A stretch of DNA of 64,000 bases from Saccharothrix sp. ST-888 (GCF_000955975.1 NZ_JYJF01000001.1:248001-312000); one strand, 5' to 3'. Shown: positions 25,208 through 33,674, counted from the stretch's first letter. Program-made: numbers and translations. Notes: a model not told the origin generated them from the sequence alone.

Positions 25208-26068
25208 ATGACCACGGGACGCGTACTGATCGCGGACGACGACGCCGCCATCCGTCGCTCGCTGGAGCGCGGGCTGCGGCTGAGCGGGTTCACCGTGCTG
25301 CTCGCCGAGGACGGTCCCGGCGCACTACGACTGCTCACCGGGAGCGGTAACAGGAGCGGCACCGGGGCCGCGACCGGAGCCACGGTCGGAGCCGCGCCCG
25401 ACGTCGTGGTGCTCGATGTCTCGATGCCGGGCCTGAGCGGCACCGAGGTGTGCCGAACCCTGCGGGCGAAGGGCGACGACACGCCGGTGCTGATGCTCTC
25501 GGCACTGGACGAGGTCGCGGACCGGGTCGCCGGGCTCCAGGCCGGGGCCGACGACTACCTGGTCAAGCCGTTCGCCCTGGAGGAACTCGTGCTGCGGATC
25601 AGGGCGCTGCTCCGCCGCCGGACACCCCCGCCCGCAGCCGGAGCTGCCGATCCGCCGCCCTCCCCGGTCCTGCGCGCCGGACCGCTGGAGATCGACCCCG
25701 CCACCCGCCAGGCACATCTCGACGGCCTGGAACTCCAGCTCACCAGAAGGGAGTTCGAGCTGCTGGTGCAGCTGGTCAGAAACGTCGGCCTGGTGCTCAC
25801 CCGGGACCAGTTGCTCGACCGGGTCTGGGGCTACGACTTCGAGGTGCGGACCGACGCCGTCGACACGTTCATCAGCTATCTCCGGCGCAAGCTGGAGGAG
25901 GGCGGACGCCCCCGGCTGATCCACACCGTCCGCGGCGTCGGCTTCGTGCTGCGCCCGCCCAGCCCCCGGGTTGCCCAGGAGCCCGCCGGCACCCGAGTCG
26001 TCCCGGAGCCGCCCGGCCGTCCGGTCCAGCCGCAGCGGCGCAGAGCCGGAGAGGCGCGCGGCCGATGA
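25208..26068 (+). CDS. OmpR-family response regulator
   Basis: The protein has 286 residues. The receiver domain has the acidic 'IADDDAAI', phospho-acceptor Asp near residue 70 ('VVVLDVSMPG'), and the conserved Lys in 'YLVKPFALEEL'. The winged-helix DNA-binding domain has 'LTRREFELLVQLVRN', 'VWGYDFEVRTDAVDTFISYLRRKLE' and 'HTVRGVGFVLR'. The receiver carries a Gly/Ser/Thr-rich insertion (about residues 44-62) that pushes the Asp some 18 positions later than usual. A Pro/Arg-rich tail extends past the wing. Its stop overlaps the kinase start (ATGA). Confidence 0.93.
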   Translation: MTTGRVLIADDDAAIRRSLERGLRLSGFTVLLAEDGPGALRLLTGSGNRSGTGAATGATVGAAPDVVVLDVSMPGLSGTEVCRTLRAKGDDTPVLMLSALDEVADRVAGLQAGADDYLVKPFALEELVLRIRALLRRRTPPPAAGAADPPPSPVLRAGPLEIDPATRQAHLDGLELQLTRREFELLVQLVRNVGLVLTRDQLLDRVWGYDFEVRTDAVDTFISYLRRKLEEGGRPRLIHTVRGVGFVLRPPSPRVAQEPAGTRVVPEPPGRPVQPQRRRAGEARGR

Positions 26069-27588
26069 GACTCTCGACCCGGATCGCGCTCTCGGTGACC
26101 GTCCTGGTACCGCTGCTGGTGCTGGCCGCCGGGCTGCTGGTGCTGGGACTGGTCGGCCGCGACCTGCGGCATCAGCAGGACACCCGGCTCCAGGACCGGG
26201 CCTCGCTCGTCCGAACCGACGTCCGGGCGCTGCTGACGGCCGACCGGGGCGGGCGCCCCCGGGTCGAGCAGAGCCAGCATCGCAAGGTGCTTGCCGACTC
26301 CCTCGACGCGGGGATCCGGGTGGTGGCGGCGGACGGCACGGTGGTCCTGACCGGCGGTCCGCAGCCCACCGACCCGGCGCGGCTGCCCGCGGCGACCCCG
26401 GACGGCCCGGCCACCGTCCGGGACAAGGGCCACGCCTGGCGGGTTCTGGCGGTACCACTGGACGGCCAGGCGCCCGGAACGCTCTGGCTGCTCGCCCCGG
26501 CCTCGGCCACCGAGCCGGAGCTCGCCGCGGTACGGCGGCGAGTGCTGCTGGTGGCCCTGCTCACCGCACCCGTCTCGGGACTGCTGGCCTATGCCCTGGC
26601 CGACCGGGCCACCGCCTCGCTGCGCCGGCTCAGCCGCCGCGCGCACGAGCTGGACCCCGGAGCCGGTGCGGCCGGCTTCGCCACCGAGCGGGCCAACGTC
26701 GCCGAGGTGGACGAACTCGCGGCCTCGATCGCCGGGTTGCTCGCCCGCTACGAGGAGCAGGCCGGGCGCACCGCGCAGGCGCTGGACACCGCACGGTCGT
26801 TCTCCTCGGCAGCCTCGCACGAGTTGCGCACTCCGCTGATGAGCATGCGCACCAACCTGGACGTGCTGGCCGCACACCCCGATCTCCCGGCCGGGGAACG
26901 GGCGGAGGTGACGGCGGACCTGCGGAGCGAGCACGCCCGGCTGCTGGATCTGCTGACCGCGCTGCGCACGCTGGCCCAGGGCGACCTGGTCGAGCTGACG
27001 GCCTTCGACCCGCTGGATCTGGCCGAGTTGACGGACTCGGTGGCGGGCGGGACGGCACGGCGGAGCCCCGAGGCGGTACTGACCACCGAGCTGCCCGCCG
27101 AGCTCCGGTTCTTCGGCTGGGAGGCGGGCCTGCGGATCCTGCTGGTGAACCTGCTCAACAACGCCGTGGTGCACGGCCGTTCAACCCCGGCACCAGCACC
27201 AACAGGGCCGACCGACACTGCGGGTGCGCGTCCGGCCGGGGCGACGGCGCGGATCGCGGTGCGGCTGCGGGCCGAGGGCGGGTTCGCGGTGCTCACGGTT
27301 GACGACGGCGGACCGGGGATCTCACCGGGCGAGCGCGAGAAGGTCTTCGCCCGCTTCCACCGCCGGCCGGGCAGTCCGGGTTCGGGGCTCGGCCTGACCC
27401 TCGTCGCCCAGCAGGTGGCACTGCACCGGGGCACGGTGACGGTCGGGACTCCTCCGGACGGAGTGGGTTGCAGGTTCGAGGTCCGCCTGCCGCTGTCGGC
27501 CACCGACGCCCCGCCCGCGCAACTGCCCGCCCGGCGCGACTGGCTCTCCGGCCAGGAGCGCGGCCCGAAGGTGCGGCAGCACCCGTAG
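26065..27588 (+). CDS. Sensor histidine kinase
   Basis: The protein has 507 residues. It has a first transmembrane helix (about 8-32), an extracytoplasmic sensor of about 120 residues, a second helix ('VLLVALLTAPVSGLLAYALA'), a HAMP region, the H-box 'SFSSAASHELRTPLMSMRTN' and an ATPase domain with N-box 'ILLVNLLNNAVVHG', G1 'VDDGGPGIS' and G2 'GSGLGLTLV'. A Pro/Ala/Thr-rich insert sits between the N and G1 boxes. It is cotranscribed and translationally coupled with the upstream regulator. The stimulus is unknown. Confidence 0.93.
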   Translation: MRLSTRIALSVTVLVPLLVLAAGLLVLGLVGRDLRHQQDTRLQDRASLVRTDVRALLTADRGGRPRVEQSQHRKVLADSLDAGIRVVAADGTVVLTGGPQPTDPARLPAATPDGPATVRDKGHAWRVLAVPLDGQAPGTLWLLAPASATEPELAAVRRRVLLVALLTAPVSGLLAYALADRATASLRRLSRRAHELDPGAGAAGFATERANVAEVDELAASIAGLLARYEEQAGRTAQALDTARSFSSAASHELRTPLMSMRTNLDVLAAHPDLPAGERAEVTADLRSEHARLLDLLTALRTLAQGDLVELTAFDPLDLAELTDSVAGGTARRSPEAVLTTELPAELRFFGWEAGLRILLVNLLNNAVVHGRSTPAPAPTGPTDTAGARPAGATARIAVRLRAEGGFAVLTVDDGGPGISPGEREKVFARFHRRPGSPGSGLGLTLVAQQVALHRGTVTVGTPPDGVGCRFEVRLPLSATDAPPAQLPARRDWLSGQERGPKVRQHP

Positions 27589-27644
27589 GACGGCTGACCG
27601 GTCCGACCCGTGAGCCACCCGTGCAGCGGCCCGGCTCCGGATCA

Positions 27645-27684
27645 CAGGGAATCCAGTCCAGGGAATCCAGTCACAGGGAATCCA
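27645..27684 (+). repeat. Triple direct repeat upstream of a secreted-protein gene
   Basis: CAGGGAATCCAGTC occurs at 27645-27658 and again at 27659-27672, then CAGGGAATCCA at 27674-27684, giving periods of 14 and 15 nt. It lies 78 nt upstream of the ATG at 27762. OmpR-type regulators bind tandem repeats, so it may be a target of the adjacent two-component system. Confidence 0.7.
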
Positions 27685-27761
27685 CAAGAACGCCCGCTAC
27701 CTTCCAGCCACGTCGACTCGCCCAAGGGTCGGCATCCCGTGGCACTGGAGGAGATTCAGCC

Positions 27762-28157
27762 ATGTTCCCGAACCGCAAGGCCACCGCCGCGCTCGGCGCA
27801 CTCACCCTGGCCGGCGCCCTGTTCGCCGCCGCTCCCGCTGAGGCGGCGACCAGGACGGCCCCGAAGGGCGACGGTGCTGCCGCCATCTGCAAGCGCCTGC
27901 CCAAGACCGAGAAGCGGGTCGCCGACTCGATCACCCGGCTGAACGGCGACGCCACCGTTCCCGGCTCGATCGCCCGCCTGGAGCAGCGGGTGGCCAACGC
28001 CAAGACGGCCGGCCACACCGAGATCGAGAAGTACCTCAACGACCGGCTCACCTTCCGCAAGAGCCTGCTGCCGACCCTGCAGACCCGGCAGGCCGACCTG
28101 AAGTCCGTGGCGACCTGGTGCGGCGCGCAGGGCGAGGGCACGGCGGCGGCCAAGTGA
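27762..28157 (+). CDS. Small secreted helical protein
   Basis: The protein has 131 residues from the ATG at 27762 behind GGAGGAG. A Sec signal (MFPNRKATAAL...'AAAPAEAATR', cleavage about residue 29) is followed by a charged, mainly helical mature part with two Cys ('AICKRLP' and 'ATWCGAQ') that could pair. Similar small 'secreted protein' genes follow CutRS/CseBC-like kinases in streptomycetes. The function is unknown. It is coupled by a 4-nt overlap to the following lipoprotein gene. Confidence 0.75.
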   Translation: MFPNRKATAALGALTLAGALFAAAPAEAATRTAPKGDGAAAICKRLPKTEKRVADSITRLNGDATVPGSIARLEQRVANAKTAGHTEIEKYLNDRLTFRKSLLPTLQTRQADLKSVATWCGAQGEGTAAAK

Positions 28158-28411
28158 CCGTACGCCGTTCCGCGACTGCCGTCCTGCTCGCTGCGGCGCT
28201 CCTCGGCGCGGCTCCGCTGCTCACGGCCTGCGGACCGACCAGCGCCGCGCCCGCGCCGGCGAACCCCGCGAGTTCGGCCACTCCTGCGGCACCTGCGACG
28301 CAGGCGGCGGGCGGCAGCGACGACGCCCAACTGAAGGACATGCAGCAGAAGGTGGATGCCGCCGACAGCGCCGCCGCCCAGGCGGACTCGGACGCGGCCA
28401 AGGACAACTGA
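28154..28411 (+). CDS. Small lipoprotein
   Basis: The protein has 85 residues from a GTG at 28154 that overlaps the preceding stop (GTGA). A lipobox 'LLTAC' with Cys near residue 28 follows a clear hydrophobic signal. The mature part is Ala/Pro/Ser-rich and ends in an acidic helix ('KDMQQKVDAADSAAAQADSDA') suited to coiled-coil formation. It is probably an outer-face membrane-anchored partner of the secreted protein encoded just upstream. Confidence 0.75.
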   Translation: MTVRRSATAVLLAAALLGAAPLLTACGPTSAAPAPANPASSATPAAPATQAAGGSDDAQLKDMQQKVDAADSAAAQADSDAAKDN

Positions 28412-28481
28412 CCCGGCCCACGACCCGGCCCGCCGACCGAATCCGGCCCACCGGGGCGTCGCAGGCCGCCGCCCTTCCTTC

Positions 28482-28518
28482 GACCGGCCTGCCCCGTCTC
28501 CCCCGGGGCAGGCCGGTC
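28482..28518 (+). terminator. Terminator after the lipoprotein gene
   Basis: A 15-bp perfect stem (28482-28496 with 28504-28518) closes a 7-nt loop. Confidence 0.85.
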
Positions 28519-28646
28519 TGCTGTGCTGGGCGGGCCCACACTCGGCCACTCGGGCGGTACCGGATAGCGGCACCGGATGGCGGCAATCGGGCAGCACTGC
28601 ATGGCAGTACCGGACAGCGGCAAGGTGACCGACAGGCGGTCCGCGC

Positions 28647-28676
28647 TTGACGTGCCGGGCTTGCCTCCGCAACGAT
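28647..28676 (+). promoter_or_regulatory. Promoter of the cysteine leader peptide and cysteine dioxygenase operon
   Basis: TTGACG (28647-28652), an 18-nt spacer and AACGAT (28671-28676) fit a vegetative sigma promoter. The expected transcription start falls on the ATG at 28683, which would make the leader ORF leaderless. Confidence 0.6.
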
Positions 28677-28682
28677 CAGCTC

Positions 28683-28760
28683 ATGGACACCGGCACCACC
28701 CTGGTCTGCCGCCTGCACGTCGATCTGCGACGCCAGGCGAGCGATATGTGTGCCTGCTGA
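28683..28760 (+). CDS. Leaderless cysteine-containing leader peptide
   Basis: This is a 25-residue ORF that begins MDTGTTLVCRLHVDLRRQ and ends 'SDMCAC' before TGA. The 'R-x-HVDL-x-R' core followed by terminal Cys codons is the pattern of the small putative leader peptides found ahead of sulfur and cysteine genes in streptomycetes, and it parallels the leaderless cysteine-attenuator uORFs of mycobacteria. It sits 146 nt upstream of cysteine dioxygenase. The inferred action is that ribosome pausing at the final Cys codons reports cysteine level and controls the downstream genes. Confidence 0.75.
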   Translation: MDTGTTLVCRLHVDLRRQASDMCAC

Positions 28761-28906
28761 CGGTTCTTCTCTCCCTGTGACGTCTGCCAGGGTCTGAGCC
28801 GCGCTCTCGCGTCCCCCTTCTTCACGTCGTCCCGCCTGTCGTACGCTCCTGCGCTCCCCGTGCATCCGCGTCCGGCAGCCTCCTTCGGCCTTCCCGAGGA
28901 TGCCCC

Positions 28907-29428
28907 ATGAGCCTTGATCTCGTGAGCCCTGATCTCGCCCCTGCCCCTGCCGCCTCCGGGGCGGCGCGGTCCGCCCCGCTCTCGCCGAACGCCCTGCGCA
29001 GCATCGTCCGCGAGCTGGCCGAGCAGCCCGACCGGTGGCTGCCCCGGGTCCGGCTCGCCGCCGAGGACCGCTGGTACGAACGGCTGGAGCGTAGCGAGGA
29101 GCACGAGATCTGGCTGATCAGCTGGCTGCCGGGCCAGTCCACCGGGTTCCACGACCACGGCGGTTCGCGCGGCGCCTTCATGGTGACGCTGGGCGAGTTG
29201 GAGGAGCTGTCGCTGGGCGGCCCCGGGCAGGGGCTGCTGATCCGGCGGCTGACCTCGGGCACCGCCCGCGCCTTCGGACCCGAGTACCTGCACGATGTCC
29301 GGAACACGGGCGGCGGTCCGGCGGTTACCATCCACGCGTACTCACCGCCGCTGGAGTCGATGTCCCGTTACGAACTGCGCGCCGAGGGCCTGGTGCGCAC
29401 CGCGCTGGAAGGACCGGAACAGTGGTGA
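28907..29428 (+). CDS. Cysteine dioxygenase family protein
   Basis: This 173-residue cupin has the iron-binding His pair H82 and H84 in 'STGFHDHGGSRG' and a third His near 129 in 'PEYLHDVRN'. It is homologous to bacterial cysteine dioxygenases, which oxidise cysteine to cysteine sulfinate. The upstream cysteine leader peptide and the downstream rhodanese support a role in cysteine/sulfur homeostasis. The first 25 residues are Ala/Pro-rich and variable. The gene overlaps the rhodanese gene. Confidence 0.88.
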   Translation: MSLDLVSPDLAPAPAASGAARSAPLSPNALRSIVRELAEQPDRWLPRVRLAAEDRWYERLERSEEHEIWLISWLPGQSTGFHDHGGSRGAFMVTLGELEELSLGGPGQGLLIRRLTSGTARAFGPEYLHDVRNTGGGPAVTIHAYSPPLESMSRYELRAEGLVRTALEGPEQW

Positions 29429-29820
29429 TGACGATCGAGGAGCTGGTCGAGCGGTCGCGGGCCGGGGTGCACCGGCCGGGACCGGCGGAGGCGTACCGGG
29501 CGGCGGCGGAGGGCGCGCTGCTGGTGGACATCCGCCCGGCGGCGCAGCGGGCGCGTGAGGGCGGTGTCCCCGGTGCCCTGATCATCGAACGCAATGTGCT
29601 GGAGTGGCGGCTCGATCCGACGGGCAGTCACCGCATCCCGGAGGCGACCGGGCACGAGCTGGCGGTGATCGTGGTCTGCTCGGAGGGCTACGCCTCCAGC
29701 CTGGCCGCCGCGAGCCTGCGCGAGCTGGGACTGCACCGGGCGACGGATCTGGACGGCGGCTTCGTCGCCTGGGCGGCGGCGGGCCTCCCGACCGTGGACG
29801 GCACAGACGGCGATTCGTAG
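29422..29820 (+). CDS. Rhodanese-like sulfurtransferase
   Basis: This is a 132-residue single rhodanese domain with 'ALLVDIRPAAQRAREGGVPGA' (substrate/CH2A region) and the active-site loop 'VVCSEGYASS' with Cys at about 86. The start is uncertain: GTG at 29422, GTG at 29425 or ATG at 29428; the second gives a GTGA overlap with the dioxygenase gene. It likely handles the sulfane sulfur that arises in cysteine breakdown. Confidence 0.88.
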   Translation: MVMTIEELVERSRAGVHRPGPAEAYRAAAEGALLVDIRPAAQRAREGGVPGALIIERNVLEWRLDPTGSHRIPEATGHELAVIVVCSEGYASSLAAASLRELGLHRATDLDGGFVAWAAAGLPTVDGTDGDS

Positions 29821-29894
29821 CGCAAGGCACGGAATGGGAAGGTTTGCACCCGCCGAGGACGGGGAAAGCCGTCACGATCCGAAGATCAGTTCGA

Positions 29895-29956
29895 GTCGGG
29901 TGTGATTCGCTGTGACCCGACATCCGCTCCAAGAACCGAACGGCGCTCGAGCGCCG
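29895..29956 (+). promoter_or_regulatory. Two inverted repeats upstream of the betaine-type transporter operon
   Basis: GTCGGGT (29895-29901) pairs with ACCCGAC (29915-29921). A perfect 16-bp palindrome, CGGCGCTCGAGCGCCG, follows at 29941-29956. A -10-like TAGGAT is at 29961-29966, only 8 nt from the GTG start. They look like operator sites; the regulator is unknown. Confidence 0.5.
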
Positions 29957-29973
29957 AAGCTAGGATCCCTTCC

Positions 29974-31149
29974 GTGATCAGATTCGACGGCGCCGCCAAG
30001 CGCCACCCCGACGGCACGATCGCCGTCGAGGGTCTCGACCTGGACATACCTGCCGGTCGTACCACCGTGCTGGTCGGCCCGTCCGGCTGCGGCAAAACGA
30101 CCATCCTGCGGATGGTCAACCGCATGGTCGAGCCGACCGCCGGCCGGGTACTGCTGGACGGTACCGACGTCTCCGAACTGCCCGCCGCCAAGCTGCGCCG
30201 GGGGATCGGCTACGTGATCCAGCAGGCCGGGCTCTTCCCGCACCGCCGGGTCATCGACAACATCGCCACCGTCCCCTATCTGCTCGGCTGGGACCGCAAG
30301 AAGGCCCGTGCCCGCGCCGCCGAACTGCTCGAACTCGTCGGCCTGGCACCCGAGCTGGCCAAGCGGTACCCCTTCCAGCTGTCCGGCGGCCAGCAGCAGC
30401 GGGTCGGCGTGGCACGGGCGCTGGCGGCCGACCCGCCGGTGCTGCTGATGGACGAGCCCTTCAGTGCGGTCGACCCCGTGGTCCGCGCCGGGCTCCAGGA
30501 CGAACTGCTGCGCCTTCAGGCCGAGTTGAACAAGACCGTACTCTTCGTCACGCACGACATCGAAGAAGCCGTCCGGCTCGGCGACCAGGTCGCCGTGCTC
30601 CGCGAGCACGGCCACATCGCCCAACTCGCCGACCCGCACACCCTGCTGACCGCCCCCGCCGACGAGGGCGTCGCCGCGTTCCTGGGCCGCGACCGCGGCC
30701 TGCGCGGCCTCGGCCTGCTCCCGGCCCGCGACGTCGCCGTCCGCCCGCTCACCGAGGGCAGCCGGTACAACGGGTGGGAGCTCCGGCTGGACCCGGGCGG
30801 CCGGCCCACCGGCTGGGTCGACCTCGGCGGACCGGCCGAGCCGCACCCCGCACCGGTCTTCCACCCCGAGGTCGACACCCTGCGCAGCGCCCTGGACGCG
30901 GCCGTGCTCTCCCCCGCCGGTGCGGTCGTCGCCGTCGACGCGGACGGCAGGGCCGTCGGCACCGCCACCCGGGAGGCGGTCCTCGCGGCCCTGACCGGCA
31001 CCCGGCCCACCGGCCCGGCCACGGCAGACCCGGGCCCACAACGCCCGGACCCACAGCACCCGGAGCCCCAGCGGCCGGAAGCACGACGCCCGGACCCGCA
31101 GCGCCCGGACGGCCTGGACGAACGGCCGGTGAGCACCGATGGACGGTGA
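29974..31149 (+). CDS. Quaternary-amine (glycine betaine/choline) ABC transporter ATPase
   Basis: The protein has 391 residues from a GTG at 29974. Walker A 'GPSGCGKTT' (35-43), signature 'LSGGQQQRVGVARAL', Walker B 'LLMDEPFSAVD' and H-loop 'VTHDIEEA' are all present. The OpuCA/ProV-type feature 'MVNRMVEPTAGRV' supports a betaine family transporter. The C-terminus has a single CBS-like segment (about 250-345) and a tail of Pro-Gln-Arg repeats (PQRPDPQHPEPQRP). It is followed by two permeases and a binding protein in one operon, each overlapping or close. Confidence 0.9.
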   Translation: MIRFDGAAKRHPDGTIAVEGLDLDIPAGRTTVLVGPSGCGKTTILRMVNRMVEPTAGRVLLDGTDVSELPAAKLRRGIGYVIQQAGLFPHRRVIDNIATVPYLLGWDRKKARARAAELLELVGLAPELAKRYPFQLSGGQQQRVGVARALAADPPVLLMDEPFSAVDPVVRAGLQDELLRLQAELNKTVLFVTHDIEEAVRLGDQVAVLREHGHIAQLADPHTLLTAPADEGVAAFLGRDRGLRGLGLLPARDVAVRPLTEGSRYNGWELRLDPGGRPTGWVDLGGPAEPHPAPVFHPEVDTLRSALDAAVLSPAGAVVAVDADGRAVGTATREAVLAALTGTRPTGPATADPGPQRPDPQHPEPQRPEARRPDPQRPDGLDERPVSTDGR

Positions 31150-31804
31150 GCCGCTGGTCCGCTGGTACTGGATCGGGGACCACCTCGCCTACCTGCGCGA
31201 CCTCACCCTCGACCACGCGGTGATCGCCCTCGTCCCGGTCCTGATCGCCCTGCTGATCGCCGTGCCGCTGGGCCTCGCCTGCGCCCGCTTCCCCCGGCTC
31301 TACCAGCCGCTCTCCGCCGTCTTCAACGTGGTGTACGCACTGCCCTCGCTCGCGGTCTTCGTCGTGCTGATCCCGTACACCGGGCTGGCCACCCGCGCCA
31401 CCGTGATGGTGCCGCTCACCTTCTACGCCCTCGCCGTGCTGCTGCCCACCACCGTGGACGGGCTGCGCTCGGTGCCGGACTCCGTGCGGCAGGCGGCGAC
31501 CGCGATGGGCTACGGGCCCTGGCACCGGCTGTCCGCCGTCGAACTCCCGGCCGCCGTCCCGTACCTGGTCTCCGGGCTGCGGGTCGCCGCGGTGTCCAGC
31601 ATCTCGCTGGCGGCGGTCGGCGCTCTGATCGGCAGGGGCGGCCTCGGCTACCTGTTCATCGACGGCTTCCAGCGCACCTTCCCGACCCCGATCGTGGCGG
31701 GCATCGTGCTGGTCGCCGCGCTCGCCCTGGTCACGGACCTGCTGCTGATCCTGGCGCGGCGACTGCTCGCCCCCTGGGCCGTCCGCCCGGAGGCCGCCCG
31801 ATGA
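31139..31804 (+). CDS. Betaine-type ABC transporter permease 1
   Basis: This 221-residue membrane protein has five to six helices and the binding-protein-dependent permease EAA-like loop 'QAATAMGYGPWHRLSAVELPAAVPYLVSGLRV'. It resembles OpuCB/OsmW permeases. The ATG overlaps the ATPase gene by 11 nt. Confidence 0.9.
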   Translation: MDGEPLVRWYWIGDHLAYLRDLTLDHAVIALVPVLIALLIAVPLGLACARFPRLYQPLSAVFNVVYALPSLAVFVVLIPYTGLATRATVMVPLTFYALAVLLPTTVDGLRSVPDSVRQAATAMGYGPWHRLSAVELPAAVPYLVSGLRVAAVSSISLAAVGALIGRGGLGYLFIDGFQRTFPTPIVAGIVLVAALALVTDLLLILARRLLAPWAVRPEAAR

Positions 31805-32499
31805 ACTGGATCAACTGGCTCAACACCTTCTTCACCGCGCCGGCCCGGCAGAGCGGACCGGACGCGATCACGCACCGGGTCACCGAGCACCTCGCCCTCT
31901 CCGGTGAGGCCCTGTTCTACGCGGCGCTGCTGGCGGTCCCGCTCGGCCTGCTGATCGGCTACACCGGGCGCGGCGCGGTCGCGGTGACCGCGCTCACCGG
32001 CGTCGCACGCGCACTGCCAACCCTCGGACTCGTCACGCTCGCGGTGCTGGTGGGCGGCGTCACCGACACCGCCATCCTGCTGCCACTGGTCGCACTCGCC
32101 GCGCCCCCGGTGCTGGTGGCGACGGTCGAGGGCGTCCGGGGCACCGACCCCGACCTGCGGGACGCCGCGCTGGGCATCGGCCTGACGAACCGCCAGGTCC
32201 TCTGGCAGGTCTGCCTGCCGAACGCCCTGCCCACCATCCTCTCCGGGCTGCGGACGGCGGCCGTCCAGGTGATCGCCACCGCCACGGTCGCCGCCTACGT
32301 CGGCCTCGGCGGACTCGGCCGGTACGTCATCGACGGGCTGGCCACCCGCGACTTCCCGGCGACGCTGGGCGGTGCACTGCTGGTGGTGCTGCTCGCCGTC
32401 GCCACCCAGCTGCTCTTCGCCGGACTGATCCGGTACGCGCTGCCGCGCGGCGTGCGCGCCCAGCGGGCGGCGGGCGCCGAGACCGCCCGCAGCTCGTGA
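31801..32499 (+). CDS. Betaine-type ABC transporter permease 2
   Basis: The protein has 232 residues and shares the fold of permease 1, with its coupling loop at 'DAALGIGLTNRQVLWQVCLPNALPTILSGLRTA'. It has a longer N-terminus with 'WLNTFFTAPARQSG' before the first helix. It starts with a 4-nt ATGA overlap to permease 1. Two permeases per operon is the OpuC/OsmU organisation. Confidence 0.9.
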   Translation: MNWINWLNTFFTAPARQSGPDAITHRVTEHLALSGEALFYAALLAVPLGLLIGYTGRGAVAVTALTGVARALPTLGLVTLAVLVGGVTDTAILLPLVALAAPPVLVATVEGVRGTDPDLRDAALGIGLTNRQVLWQVCLPNALPTILSGLRTAAVQVIATATVAAYVGLGGLGRYVIDGLATRDFPATLGGALLVVLLAVATQLLFAGLIRYALPRGVRAQRAAGAETARSS

Positions 32500-32611
32500 A
32501 CCGGGCGCACCCGCCCTCCGTCACCCGCCCTCCCGCGCCCGCCCTCCCGCGCCCGCCCGCATGACCACCTCCCGCGCCGCTCCCGGCCGCGGGGCCACGA
32601 AAGGGAACCCA

Positions 32612-33532
32612 ATGACCACCCGTCTGCTCAGGACCGTCACCGCCGTTGGCCTGCTGCTCGGAGCGGCGGCCTGCTCCTCCTCCGGCAGCAGCAACCCGTT
32701 GGACGCCACGTCGGGCTCGTCGGGCGGAAGCGGAAGTACCGGCGGGAAGACCGTCGTGGTCGGCTCGGCGAACTTCCCGGAGAACGTCCTGCTGGCCTCG
32801 ATCTACTCGCAGGCCCTCAAGGCCAAGGGCGTCAAGGTCGAGGAGAAGTTCAACATCGGCAGCCGCGAGGTGCTCTACGGCCAGCTGCAGAACGGCAGTC
32901 TGTCCGTGCTGCCGGAGTACAACGGCGCCCTGCTCGCCTACCTGGACGCCAAGAACACCGCCACCGGCACCGAGGCGGTCAACGCCGCGCTGCAGAAGGC
33001 CCTGCCGTCCTCGCTGGGGCTCCTGGACTCGGCCCCGGCCGAGGACAAGGACTCGCTGAGCGTCACCCAGGAGACGGCCGACAAGTACCAGCTGAAGAGC
33101 ATCGCCGACCTCTCCGCCAAGGCGGGCGAGTTCGCCATCGGCGGGCCGCCGGAGTTCAAGTCCCGCCGCGAGCAGCAGCTCAAGGACATCTACGGGCTCG
33201 CCTTCAAGGAGTGGAAGCCCACCGGTGACACCACCGCGAACGCCCTGAAGGACGGCTCGATCCAGGTCGGCAACGTCTTCACCACCGACCCGAAGATCGT
33301 CCAGTTCAAGCTGGTTCCGCTGACCGACCCGAAGAACCTCTTCAGCTCGCAGAACGTCACCCCGCTGATCAACAAGACCGGCGTGGACGCGACGGCGGCC
33401 GGCGCCCTCAACGCCGTCTCGGCGAAGCTGGACACGCCGGGCCTGACCCAGCTCATGAAGCGGGTCTCCGTCGACAAGGAGGACCCGTCGGCGGTGGCCA
33501 AGGACTGGCTCAAGTCCAACGGCCTCGGCTGA
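32612..33532 (+). CDS. Betaine-type ABC transporter substrate-binding lipoprotein
   Basis: The protein has 306 residues from the ATG at 32612 (AAAGGGAAC upstream); the in-frame ATG at 32561 lacks this site. Lipobox 'LLGAAAC' is followed by a Ser/Gly linker and an OpuAC domain ('VVVGSANFPENVLLASIYSQAL', 'LPEYNGALLAY', 'GNVFTTDPKI'). Glycine betaine, choline or carnitine are the usual ligands. Confidence 0.9.
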   Translation: MTTRLLRTVTAVGLLLGAAACSSSGSSNPLDATSGSSGGSGSTGGKTVVVGSANFPENVLLASIYSQALKAKGVKVEEKFNIGSREVLYGQLQNGSLSVLPEYNGALLAYLDAKNTATGTEAVNAALQKALPSSLGLLDSAPAEDKDSLSVTQETADKYQLKSIADLSAKAGEFAIGGPPEFKSRREQQLKDIYGLAFKEWKPTGDTTANALKDGSIQVGNVFTTDPKIVQFKLVPLTDPKNLFSSQNVTPLINKTGVDATAAGALNAVSAKLDTPGLTQLMKRVSVDKEDPSAVAKDWLKSNGLG

Positions 33533-33558
33533 CCCCGGAGCACGTCCCGACGGCACCT

Positions 33559-33606
33559 CACGACGGCCCCGCACCTCGAACTCCCGAGCTGCGGGGCCGA
33601 GTCGTG
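33559..33606 (+). terminator. Terminator of the ABC transporter operon
   Basis: Arms CACGACGGCCCCGCA (33559-33573) and TGCGGGGCC-GA-GTCGTG (33590-33606) form a 15-bp stem with a short bulge. Confidence 0.8.
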
Positions 33607-33674
33607 ACCGGCACCGGGCGGGGCGACCCGCACCGCGCCGACCCGGCCGTATCGTTGACGAACTGTCAGATTGC

